64,000 nucleotides of DNA from Occultella aeris (GTDB lineage Bacteria; Actinomycetota; Actinomycetes; Actinomycetales; Beutenbergiaceae), in assembly GCF_902703175.1 (NCBI RefSeq), contig NZ_CACRYJ010000062.1, forward strand, positions 1 to 64,000. Direction: 5' to 3'. Below are positions 53,123 through 61,325 of the stretch, piece after piece. A model generated the notes under the pieces. The model saw nothing but the letters and a program-made list of their open reading frames with translations. It was not told the DNA's origin and ran no database searches. A program made the translations under genes and the position numbers. Within the stretch, counting starts at the first letter, position 1; every line of letters starts with the position of its first letter.

Positions 53123-54175
53123 GTGAGTCAGATCCCTCCCGGCGTCCCCGGTCGTGCGACGAAGCCAGTCCGCGTCATCGAGCGGGAGCTGACGGCGCCC
53201 GTGAACCTGACCCGCCCCGACGGCCGTCTCAACCCCGACGCCATCGGCTGGTGCCGCACGCCGCTGGTCCGCACCGACGGCGTCGGCCGCGGCCGGTACG
53301 GCAAGGGCCGCAACAAGCGCTGGGAGTACTGGGCGGTGACCACGCCCACCCACGTCGTGGCCATGACCACCTCGCACATCGACTACGCGGGGGTGCACGG
53401 ACTCTGGCTGTGGAACCGGCGTACCGGCGCCATCCGAGGGCAGGACGTGATGGCCCCGTTCGCCCCAGGAATCTCACTGCCGGGCACCCTCGGCGAGGGG
53501 CCGGCCACCGTGCGGTCCCTGGGCGTGGCGGTCCGCATCGAGGAGGTCGACGGCGGCACCCGCCTGCGTGCCATCGGTGACCGGGTCCGCCTGGACGTCC
53601 TCGCACACCGGCCCGCGGGGCACGAGTCCCTCGGCGTCGTGGTGCCCTGGAGCGAGCGGTTGTTCCAGTACACGGTCAAGGACGTGGCGCGGCCGGCGAC
53701 GGGCCGGCTCTGGATGGACGGCGTCGAGCACAGGCTCGCCGAGGGGCAGTCGTGGGCGACGCTGGACCACGGCCGGGGCCGGTGGCCGCACCGGATGCAC
53801 TGGAACTGGGGCGCAGGCTCCGGGCGGACGGACGGGCGGGTGCTCGGCATCCAGCTCGGTGGGAACTGGACCGACGGCACCGGGTCGACCGAGAATGCGA
53901 TCTTCGTGGACGGCCGACTGCACAAGATCAGCGAGGAACTGGTCTGGGACTACGACACCCAGGACTGGCTGCGGCCCTGGCGGGTCACCGGGACCGACGT
54001 CGACCTCACTCTGACTCCGGAGCATGACAAGGCCAGTGGAATCGATCTCAAGATGATCTCCTCCTTCACCCACCAGTGCTTCGGCACGTGGTCGGGCCGC
54101 GTGCGCGTCGAGGGGCAGTGGCTCCGGGTCGCGGACGTGTTCGGCTGGGCCGAGGACGTCCACCAGCGCTGGTGA
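53123..54175 (+). CDS. DUF2804 family protein
   Basis: A 350-residue protein of the DUF2804 family, judged from GRLNPDAIGWCRTPLVRTDG, RNKRWEYWAVTTPTHVVAMT and HRMHWNWGAGSGRTDGRVLG. The fold is probably a beta-rich lipocalin/AttH-like barrel; no catalytic residues can be assigned. No signal peptide. GTG 53123 follows a -10 box by 6 nt (leaderless). It is transcribed alone and ends at a strong hairpin. Confidence 0.87.
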   Translation: MSQIPPGVPGRATKPVRVIERELTAPVNLTRPDGRLNPDAIGWCRTPLVRTDGVGRGRYGKGRNKRWEYWAVTTPTHVVAMTTSHIDYAGVHGLWLWNRRTGAIRGQDVMAPFAPGISLPGTLGEGPATVRSLGVAVRIEEVDGGTRLRAIGDRVRLDVLAHRPAGHESLGVVVPWSERLFQYTVKDVARPATGRLWMDGVEHRLAEGQSWATLDHGRGRWPHRMHWNWGAGSGRTDGRVLGIQLGGNWTDGTGSTENAIFVDGRLHKISEELVWDYDTQDWLRPWRVTGTDVDLTLTPEHDKASGIDLKMISSFTHQCFGTWSGRVRVEGQWLRVADVFGWAEDVHQRW

Positions 54176-54181
54176 CCCGGG

Positions 54182-54199
54182 TCCGCCCGGGTGGGCGGA
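54182..54199 (+). terminator. Hairpin terminator after the DUF2804 gene
   Basis: TCCGCCC (54182-54188) pairs with GGGCGGA (54193-54199) around GGGT, 6 nt after the stop. It looks like the regulon palindrome in size but has a different core and no -10 at 21 nt. Confidence 0.6.
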
Positions 54200-54262
54200 T
54201 CTTGACCGCACGATGATGTGGCGCAAGGCTGATCACGCCACTGTGATCGAAGGAGATTCCTC

Positions 54263-54643
54263 ATGAGCGAACCGACACCCGCACCCGTGAACACCGTGAC
54301 CTGGTGGGAACTGCCGGTCACCGACCTGGACCAGGCGAAGTCCTTCTACGGCGCCGTGTTCGGGTGGACCTTCACCCCGTTCGGCGAGGGATACGAAGGC
54401 ATCCTGAACGGCTCCGAGATGATCGGCGGGCTCTGGCAGGCGCCCGAACTCGCCCCCTCGGACGGCATCCGGGTCTACGTCAACGTCGCCGACCTCGAGG
54501 CGACGCTCGCCGCCGCCGAGGCAGCCGGCGGCACGGTGCGGAACACCCGCGAGGAGGTCGGTGGTGACATGGGCTGGTGGGCGCAGATCGTCGACCCCGG
54601 TGGGCGGCTCGTCGGGCTGTGCACCGACAACGCGGCTGCCTGA
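54263..54643 (+). CDS. VOC-family protein
   Basis: A 126-residue glyoxalase/bleomycin-resistance-like protein with paired modules. WWELPVTDLDQAKSFYGAVF and WWAQIVDPGGRLVGLC are typical of the actinobacterial group annotated as 27-kDa antigen or predicted-enzyme VOC. The ligand is unknown. GAAGGAGA precedes the ATG. It is unrelated in sequence to the VOC protein at 33.6 kb beyond the fold. Confidence 0.88.
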   Translation: MSEPTPAPVNTVTWWELPVTDLDQAKSFYGAVFGWTFTPFGEGYEGILNGSEMIGGLWQAPELAPSDGIRVYVNVADLEATLAAAEAAGGTVRNTREEVGGDMGWWAQIVDPGGRLVGLCTDNAAA

Positions 54644-54679
54644 GCAGGGCGCGGACCTGCTCCGGTTGCGGCCCGTGGC

Positions 54680-56758
54680 TCACCTGACGCGGTCCAGGAC
54701 CACCAGATCCGCGTCCGGGGCGACGCGGTAGCCGATCTCCACCCCGGCGCCGGCCGCGTCCGCAGCCGACACGGTCACGTCGCTGCTTCGGACGCGGTAG
54801 CTGCCGTCGAGTCCGGCGACCCGCACGCGCTCGCGGACGCCACCCCGCGAGAAGGCGAGCAGCACGACGGTGTCCGCTCCGCCGTCGGGCTCTGTCAGTC
54901 GGTACTGGACCACGTACTGCCCGACGGCGGGACTTCCGTGCCGGGTCACGTCACCGTCGAGGATGACGGGCCGGATCTCCCGGTAGGCCGCGATCAGGTC
55001 GCGGGCGGTGGTGAGGTCGGTCGGTGACCAGGCGCCCAGGTCTCCGCCGACGCCGAGCACCCCGCACATCGCGACCAGGAACCGGAACGCGAAGCTGGTC
55101 GGCTCGGTGTCCAGCTGGTCGGGTTCGTCGGTGGCCCAGGACGCCATCCAGGACGCGCTGTACGCGGACAGGAAACCGTGCTGGATCGCGAGCCGGTCCC
55201 GCGGCCCGGTCTCGTCGCTGGCCCAGACCACGTCGCTGCGGGCGAGCACCTCGGCGTCCACCCGCCCGCCCCCGGACGCGCACGCCTCCACGGTCACGGC
55301 CGGGAACTCCGAGCGGATCAGGTCCAGCAGCCGGTGGTAGCCGCGGGCGTGCTGGACCGACCATTCGAGACCGTGCGGGTCGCCGGGACGGCCGCCGTCG
55401 CCGATCGGGCGGTTCATGTCCCACTTGAGGTAGGTGATGTCGTGCTCACTGAGCAGCCGGCGCAGCATGTCGGCCACGAACGCTTCCACCTCGGGCCGGC
55501 CGAGGTCGAGCACGTGCTGGTTGCGGACCGTGACCAGTGGCCGGTCACCGGCGCGATAGACCCAGTCCGGGTTGGCGCGGAACAGGTCCGAGTCGGGGTT
55601 CACGCATTCGGGCTCCACCCAGATCCCGAACCGCATCCCCAGGTCCCGGACGCCGTCGATGAGCGGGCCGAGACCTTCCGGGAACTTCGCCGGGTCCACG
55701 CCCCAGTCGCCGAGCCCGGCAGCGTCCGAGGTCCGGCCGCGGAACCAGCCGTCGTCCACCACGAACACCTCGGCGCCGAGGTCGGCGGCCCGCTGGGCCA
55801 GGGCGAGCTGGTGGTCGGCGCGGACGTCGAAGGTGGTGGCGTACCAGGAGTTGTAGACGACCGGGTGGTGGTGGGCCGAGGCGTCCCGGCGCAGGACGGT
55901 GCGTTGGAAGCCGTGCCACGCGCCGGGCAGGTCCGCCGGGTCCGCGGCCCGGATCGCGTACGTCCGTGGCGTCGTGAACGACGCGCCCGGCTCGAGCATG
56001 ATCACGCCGGTCTCGTCGTCGACGCCGGCGCCGACCCGCACCCGGCCCCGGAACGGGACCGCGTCGACCGTCATCGACCACGACCCGCTCCAGGCGAGCG
56101 CCACGGAGAAGGCGGCACCGGCGTCGGGCAGGTCGGTTTCCCTGGCACCGACGGTGACGACTGGCGCGTACAGGTGCGAGGTGAGCCCGGTGCGCGAGCC
56201 GATCGCGAACGTGCCGGCGGGCAGGTCGACGGTGACCGGCGTGAACTCCCGGCTCCAGGCTCCAGCCAGGGCGCCGATCCGCGCGCCGGGGCCGACGGGC
56301 AGCTCCCAGGAGCCACCGAATGCACGGGTGAGCCGGATCGGCACGGCGGAGGTGTTGACGATGTCCGCCCACTGGGCCACGGCGCCGTGCCGGGTGTCGG
56401 ACTCCACGAACAGCGTGGCCAGCACGCCGCCGCCGGGATCGGCGTGCTCCGCGGCGAGCCGGGTGCGGGTGCCCTCCCGGGTGAGCCGCACCTGCCCGAG
56501 CCGCAGGCGCGCGCCGGTGCGCCCGTCCGGCCGCTCGATCAGCAGGTCCGCGCGCTGGACCTGGCGGGTCCCGGCGGCGGTGAGGGCCAGCGGGGTCACG
56601 TCCGCCTGCGTCTCGACCGCGACCCGCGCGGGCGGCGCCCACCGGGCACCGGCACCCCAGCGGTCCAGCAGGATGCCCTCCCCGCCGGGGGATGGGAGGT
56701 AGGCCAGCTCGGCGTCCGCGGTGCGCAGCAGCCACGGCCCCTCAGTGTCGTCGCTCAC
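54680..56758 (-). CDS. GH36 alpha-galactosidase
   Basis: A 692-residue family GH36 enzyme that releases terminal alpha-galactose from raffinose-type or galactomannan oligosaccharides. It has the N-terminal beta-sandwich, then the barrel starting YNSWYATTFDVRADHQLALA. The nucleophile is Asp447 (YLKWDMNR) and the acid/base is Asp515 (ASDETGPRDR). No signal peptide, so it should act on imported sugar. Its GTG start overlaps the stop of the upstream permease, making it the last gene of the sugar operon. Confidence 0.94.
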   Translation of the reverse strand: MSDDTEGPWLLRTADAELAYLPSPGGEGILLDRWGAGARWAPPARVAVETQADVTPLALTAAGTRQVQRADLLIERPDGRTGARLRLGQVRLTREGTRTRLAAEHADPGGGVLATLFVESDTRHGAVAQWADIVNTSAVPIRLTRAFGGSWELPVGPGARIGALAGAWSREFTPVTVDLPAGTFAIGSRTGLTSHLYAPVVTVGARETDLPDAGAAFSVALAWSGSWSMTVDAVPFRGRVRVGAGVDDETGVIMLEPGASFTTPRTYAIRAADPADLPGAWHGFQRTVLRRDASAHHHPVVYNSWYATTFDVRADHQLALAQRAADLGAEVFVVDDGWFRGRTSDAAGLGDWGVDPAKFPEGLGPLIDGVRDLGMRFGIWVEPECVNPDSDLFRANPDWVYRAGDRPLVTVRNQHVLDLGRPEVEAFVADMLRRLLSEHDITYLKWDMNRPIGDGGRPGDPHGLEWSVQHARGYHRLLDLIRSEFPAVTVEACASGGGRVDAEVLARSDVVWASDETGPRDRLAIQHGFLSAYSASWMASWATDEPDQLDTEPTSFAFRFLVAMCGVLGVGGDLGAWSPTDLTTARDLIAAYREIRPVILDGDVTRHGSPAVGQYVVQYRLTEPDGGADTVVLLAFSRGGVRERVRVAGLDGSYRVRSSDVTVSAADAAGAGVEIGYRVAPDADLVVLDRVR

Positions 56759-57645
56759 TTGCTGGTCCCCACCATCAGCCCGGACACGAACTGCTTCTGG
56801 AAGATGAAGAACACGATCGCGGTCGGCACGGCCGCCATGATCGAGCCGGCCGCGACGACGTTCCACTGGCTCACGAACCCGCCCTGCAGGTTCAGCAGCG
56901 CCGCCGTGATCGGGAAGTTCGTCTCCGTGCGCAGCACCGTCATCGCCCAGATCAGGTCGTTGAAGATCCACGTCGTGGCCAGGGCGGTCAGCGCGGCGAG
57001 GGAGGGCCGGCACAGCGGGAGGACGATCTGGGCGTAGATGCGGATCGGGCCGGCGCCGTCGATGCGAGCTGCCTCGAACACCTCGTCCGGTAGGGAGCGC
57101 ATGAACCCGTGCAGCACGAACGTGTAGAAGCCCAGGCCGAATCCCACCTGCACGACGACCAGCGCGAGCAGGCTGTCGTAGATGCCGAGGCCCTCGGCGA
57201 TCTTGGCGACCGGGATGAGCAGGATCTGCGGAGGGAGCAGGTTGCCCGCGAGCATGATCAGCAGGATCGCGTTCCGGAACGGGATCCGGTACCGGCTCAG
57301 CGCGTAGGCGGCCATGGACGCCAGGAACAGCGAGACGATCACCGCGCACACGGTCACGATCACGCTGTTGCGCAGCGCACCGGCGATCCCGCCCGCGGAC
57401 AGTGCCGTGGCGAACCCCTCCCAGCTCAGGGAGGTGGGCAGCGCGGACAGCCCGCGGGCGACGATGTCGTCGAACGAGCGGAACGCGACCACCAGCACGA
57501 ACACCATCGGTGTGATCCAGGCCAGGGTGAACGGGATCATGAACACGTGGAACCAGGGGGAGCGGGACCCGATGGCCCGACGGCGGTGGTGAGCCCGGGT
57601 GGGCAGGTCGCCGGGGTTCTGGGTACTCGGGACGAGTGCGGCCAT
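56755..57645 (-). CDS. ABC sugar transporter permease (MalG/UgpE-like)
   Basis: A 296-residue permease with six helices. The EAA coupling loop EAARIDGAGPIRIYAQI is at about 194-210 and the C terminus ends in KQFVSGLMVGTSK. It forms the channel with the permease encoded 1 nt upstream and is coupled to the alpha-galactosidase by an overlapping stop/start. No ATPase gene is present in the operon, so a shared MsiK-like ATPase is probable. Confidence 0.93.
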   Translation of the reverse strand: MAALVPSTQNPGDLPTRAHHRRRAIGSRSPWFHVFMIPFTLAWITPMVFVLVVAFRSFDDIVARGLSALPTSLSWEGFATALSAGGIAGALRNSVIVTVCAVIVSLFLASMAAYALSRYRIPFRNAILLIMLAGNLLPPQILLIPVAKIAEGLGIYDSLLALVVVQVGFGLGFYTFVLHGFMRSLPDEVFEAARIDGAGPIRIYAQIVLPLCRPSLAALTALATTWIFNDLIWAMTVLRTETNFPITAALLNLQGGFVSQWNVVAAGSIMAAVPTAIVFFIFQKQFVSGLMVGTSK

Positions 57646-57646
57646 G

Positions 57647-58600
57647 TCAGTCCTCCTGCCGGATCGAGCGGACCAGGTACGAGATGATGAACACGATCGC
57701 GAGGGCGAAGATGACCACCGCGATCGCGGATCCGTAGCCCAGGTTCACGAGCGTGAAGCCCTGCTCGAACATGTACGTGCTGAGCAGCTGGGTGCTGTTG
57801 TACGGCCCGCCGCGGGTCATCGCCCAGACGATGTCGAACGTGCGCAGCGAGTCGATCACGGTGACCGCGAACACCACCGCGTTCACGCCCTTCAGCTGCG
57901 GCATCACGATGGAGAAGAACCGCTGGCGCCGGTTCGCGCCGTCCATCGCGGCGGCCTCCTCGAGGGCCGGGTCCACGCCCTTCAGCCCGGCCAGGTAGAG
58001 CACCATGATGTAGCCGACCTGCCGCCAGACGGCTGCGATCAGTACCGCGTACAGGGCGACGTCCGGGTCGGCGAGCCACTGCCGCTCCCAGGACTCGAGG
58101 CCGAGGGCGGCCAGGGTCGTGTTCACCAGGCCGGCGGGGGAGTACATGACCCGCCAGAACAGCCCGGTGACGGCGAGGGAGAACACCATCGGCAGGTAGA
58201 TGGCGCTGCGGTAGATGCCGATGCCCCGGCCGGGCCGGTTCAGCAGCACGGCCAGGATCAGGCCGCCGAGCACGGAGAGCCCACCGAACCCGATCACCCA
58301 GATCACGTTGTTGCGCAGGGCCGTGCGGAACACCGGGTCGTTCCACAGGTCGACGTAGTTGCCGAAGCCGACCGGCTCGGCCGCGCCGATGCCGTTCCAC
58401 CGCGTGAACGAGAGCGAGAACGAGTTCAGGGCGGGCCAGAACACCCAGAACACCTCGGCGGCAAGCGGCACCAGCAGGAACAGCCAGACCACCCACGGCA
58501 CCCGCCGCAACACCGAGCGCCGGCGTGGGCCCGGTGGGGCCGACCGCGCCGAGGCCGCCGACCCTGCCGGACCCACGGCCGTGGCGCTCGGGCTGCTCAC
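57647..58600 (-). CDS. ABC sugar transporter permease (MalF/UgpA-like)
   Basis: A 317-residue permease with six helices and no MalF-type extra loop. The EAA motif is at about 218-235 (EEAAAMDGANRRQRFFSIVM). An Ala/Ser/Pro-rich start precedes helix 1. The GTG at 58600 overlaps the stop of the binding-protein gene. It should import the oligosaccharide recognised by that lipoprotein. Confidence 0.93.
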   Translation of the reverse strand: MSSPSATAVGPAGSAASARSAPPGPRRRSVLRRVPWVVWLFLLVPLAAEVFWVFWPALNSFSLSFTRWNGIGAAEPVGFGNYVDLWNDPVFRTALRNNVIWVIGFGGLSVLGGLILAVLLNRPGRGIGIYRSAIYLPMVFSLAVTGLFWRVMYSPAGLVNTTLAALGLESWERQWLADPDVALYAVLIAAVWRQVGYIMVLYLAGLKGVDPALEEAAAMDGANRRQRFFSIVMPQLKGVNAVVFAVTVIDSLRTFDIVWAMTRGGPYNSTQLLSTYMFEQGFTLVNLGYGSAIAVVIFALAIVFIISYLVRSIRQED

Positions 58601-59910
58601 TGGTCCCAGACCCGTTCGGCTGCTGCCTGCCAACCGGCGAGGATGCCCGGGATGTCGGACGGGTCCGCGAGGAACCGGGTCAGTGCGTCGTCGGCGGTGC
58701 TCTGCAGCGCGTCCGAGGAGTCCCGGTTGAAGAACTGCGTGATCTCCTCGGTGTTCTCCAGCAGTTCGATGCCCTTCTGCACCAGCGGGCTGAACCCGGA
58801 GCTGTCCACATCCGGGCTGGTGGGCAGGTTCGAGGAGGCGGACTCGGCGATGAACTGCTGCTGAGCCTCCGCCGATGCGAGGTAGCTCAGCAGTGCCTTC
58901 GTGGCATCGACGTTCGTGGTGTTCGCGCTCGCGAAGTAGCCGTCCGTCGGCGCCTCCTCGGCGCTGGGCACGTCCGGGTTGATCGGCGGCACCGAGAAGA
59001 AGTCGATGTCGTCCTGCTGGTCCTCAGGGAAGAACTGGGTGACGAACGCCCCGATCAGGTACATGGCCGATTCGTTCTGGATCATCGGGGTGACCGCCTC
59101 CTGGTGGGAGTAGGAGGCCATGTTCGGGTCGAAGTAGGGGATCAGCTTGGCGTACTCGGTGAGCACGGCCTCCACCTCGGGGTCGGTGAACGCGTGCTCG
59201 CCCGCGAGGAGCTCGCGGTGGTACGCCGCGCCGTTGATGCGCAGGTTCAGGTAGTCGAACCAACCGGAAGCCATCCAGGGGGTCGAACCGATCCCGTTCG
59301 CGAGCGGGTTCACGCCCAGGCCCTTGAGGGTCTCGCAGAGGGCGAGGAAGTCGTCCCAGGTCTCCGGGATGCTCACGCCCCACTCGGCGAAGGCGCTCTT
59401 CTTGTAGAAGACCGACCACCAGTAGTAGTTCGTCGGGACGAAGATCTGGGAGCCGTCCTCGGCGGTGGACAGCGACTTCAGCGCCTCGGAGAACCCGGCG
59501 CAGGCGCCGTCGCCGGTCCATAGGTCGGAGACGTCGAGCAGCAGACCCTCGGCGGCGTAGTCACGGGCCACCGATCCGGCGTACCAGGTGAGCACGTCCG
59601 GCGGAGTGCTCGAGGTCAGGTACGTCGACAGCTGCGCCCGGAACTGCTCGATCGCCACCGTGTTGAGGGTGACGTCGCCGTCGTAGTCGGCGATCACCAG
59701 TTCCAGGGCCGCCTTCGGTGCGGGGTCCGACAGCGAGGACTGCAGCGTCACCGGCCCGGCGGCGTCACCGGAGCCGCCGTCGCCGGAGCCGCTCGTCTCG
59801 CCGCCGGAACCGCCGCCGGAGCCGACGCAGGCAGACAGCAGGCCGCCGGTGCCCAGCGCTGTGGCGCCGAGCAGGAATCCTCGGCGGGTGTAGTCGGATG
59901 TGGTGCTCAT
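58597..59910 (-). CDS. ABC sugar transporter substrate-binding lipoprotein
   Basis: A 437-residue family-1 solute-binding protein. The signal has RR (TRRGFLLGATALG), resembling a Tat motif, and the lipobox LLSAC with the lipidated Cys at about 28. A Gly/Ser-rich linker follows, then the binding domain. ATG 59910 has GGAGGTC upstream. Neighbouring genes point to an alpha-galactose-containing or plant-cell-wall oligosaccharide as ligand; this is inference. Confidence 0.92.
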   Translation of the reverse strand: MSTTSDYTRRGFLLGATALGTGGLLSACVGSGGGSGGETSGSGDGGSGDAAGPVTLQSSLSDPAPKAALELVIADYDGDVTLNTVAIEQFRAQLSTYLTSSTPPDVLTWYAGSVARDYAAEGLLLDVSDLWTGDGACAGFSEALKSLSTAEDGSQIFVPTNYYWWSVFYKKSAFAEWGVSIPETWDDFLALCETLKGLGVNPLANGIGSTPWMASGWFDYLNLRINGAAYHRELLAGEHAFTDPEVEAVLTEYAKLIPYFDPNMASYSHQEAVTPMIQNESAMYLIGAFVTQFFPEDQQDDIDFFSVPPINPDVPSAEEAPTDGYFASANTTNVDATKALLSYLASAEAQQQFIAESASSNLPTSPDVDSSGFSPLVQKGIELLENTEEITQFFNRDSSDALQSTADDALTRFLADPSDIPGILAGWQAAAERVWDQ

Positions 59911-59954
59911 CTTCGACCTCCGGTGCGCCGTCGTTGGCGCTGGTTGGGGTGCGG

Positions 59955-59970
59955 CCGGCCGGTTGGCCGG
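59955..59970 (-). promoter_or_regulatory. Intercistronic hairpin before the binding-protein gene
   Basis: CCGGCC (59955-59960) pairs with GGCCGG (59965-59970) around a 4-nt loop in the 131-bp gap before the binding-protein gene. It may stabilise or separate the two halves of the operon transcript. Confidence 0.4.
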
Positions 59971-60041
59971 AACCTTGGGGGTGGTGGTGTTTGGGGGCTG
60001 ATCTGTGGTGCGCTGAGCTGTTGTCTGCTCGGGTGTGGCGC

Positions 60042-61325
60042 TCAGCCGGTGAAGAGAGCGTTCGCCTCCTTCTGCAGAGCGACGTCGGCCCACATCGGGT
60101 GCTGTGGCGCGGCGTTCGAGCAGACGATCGAGCCCCAGGCGCGGACCCGCGCTGATTCCGACATCGCGAACCGGCAGAGCTGAGCACCGACCGGACCTTC
60201 CTCGAACTGCCCGTGCAGCGGGGTGTAGCCGACCCAGCCCTCACCGAACACGAGCGGCAGGCCGCGGCGCTCGGCGTGGTCGGCGGCCACCTCGAGCCAC
60301 AGCGTCAGCTTCTGCGCCATCGCGAGCCGGTGCTCGCCGTAGTGGTCGTAGAGCCAGCGGTCGATGGTGGCGGCGTCGGCCCAGTCGTGCACGTAGATCT
60401 CCGGCTTGGCCACGATCATCGCGTCCAGGCGCCACGCGTGCTCGGGCGGCAGGCCCCAGTCGCCGATGTCCGGGGCACCGGGGCGGAGCAGGTCGCGGCG
60501 GGCGGCCTCCTGCGGGAAGTCTTCGACGGGGCCGCGCATGCCGTAGGTCTCGATCAGCGCGTCGAGCACCCCGTAGATGTACGGGTGCACCACCAGCACG
60601 TCCAGGTTCGCCGGGATGGACCGCATCACCGCGACCGGCACCTGGGCGTAGTTCACGGTCACAGGGACCTCCGGCTGGAGCTCGTGGAAGGCGTCCAGGC
60701 CGCGCTCGAGCCGGGGCGTGAGGGCCACGATCGCGTCGTCGCCGCGGGCGTCCAGCCCGGCGGTGAGGTGCCCGATCTGGACCTCGTTGTGCAGCTCGAC
60801 GAACGCGACCCGGTCGGCCAGGTCGTGGGACGCGAGGAGGTCGATCAGGGCGGCGTGTGCACGGGCGAGCTCGACCGCCCGGTCCTCCGGGTCGATGGCG
60901 TGCAGCGCCCGGTACCAGTCGGGTTCCGCGGCGAACGCGGGGCTCTGCTGGTACTCCCAGGAGGAGACGATCACGTAGCAGTCATGGCGTTTCGCGGCCC
61001 GGAACAGCTCGAGCAGGTGCTCCCGGGCATCGATGGTGGTCTCGGTGGCGACGTCGTACCAGCGCACCTGCTGGGCGTAGCCACCGCCGAGCGGACCGAG
61101 CCGCAGTGCGGTCGTGTCGAGCCCGGACCCGAACAGCAGGTAGGGCATCGCGCAGATCCGGATCGTGTTGTACCCGCGCTCGACGGCGCCGGCGAACGCG
61201 GCGTCCAGGTCCTCGAACGGCTCACCTGGTCCGGTGCGCACGAACCAGGAGAAGTCCCAGAGCGTGATGGTGAGCTTGCCCGGCAGGTGGGCGGCCGTCG
61301 GCACGGGGCGGTACGGCTCGGTCAT
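60042..61325 (-). CDS. Cellulase-like TIM-barrel glycoside hydrolase
   Basis: A 427-residue protein of the cellulase-like (clan-A/GH5-like) group. Likely acid/base Glu lies in VAFVELHNEV at about 178 and nucleophile Glu in LPLVFGEGWVG near 370; spacing fits a clan-A retaining hydrolase. No signal peptide, so it should act on imported oligosaccharide. The ATG overlaps the upstream DUF5107 stop (ATGA). The substrate is unknown; with GH36 next to it a galactosylated beta-glycan is possible. Confidence 0.82.
   Translation of the reverse strand: MTEPYRPVPTAAHLPGKLTITLWDFSWFVRTGPGEPFEDLDAAFAGAVERGYNTIRICAMPYLLFGSGLDTTALRLGPLGGGYAQQVRWYDVATETTIDAREHLLELFRAAKRHDCYVIVSSWEYQQSPAFAAEPDWYRALHAIDPEDRAVELARAHAALIDLLASHDLADRVAFVELHNEVQIGHLTAGLDARGDDAIVALTPRLERGLDAFHELQPEVPVTVNYAQVPVAVMRSIPANLDVLVVHPYIYGVLDALIETYGMRGPVEDFPQEAARRDLLRPGAPDIGDWGLPPEHAWRLDAMIVAKPEIYVHDWADAATIDRWLYDHYGEHRLAMAQKLTLWLEVAADHAERRGLPLVFGEGWVGYTPLHGQFEEGPVGAQLCRFAMSESARVRAWGSIVCSNAAPQHPMWADVALQKEANALFTG

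Noticed and set aside
54181-54199. GTCCGCCCGGGTGGGCGGA as a further regulon palindrome
   Set aside because: Arms differ from CTCAYCC/GGRTGAG, there is no hexamer at 21 nt, and its place right after a stop fits a terminator.
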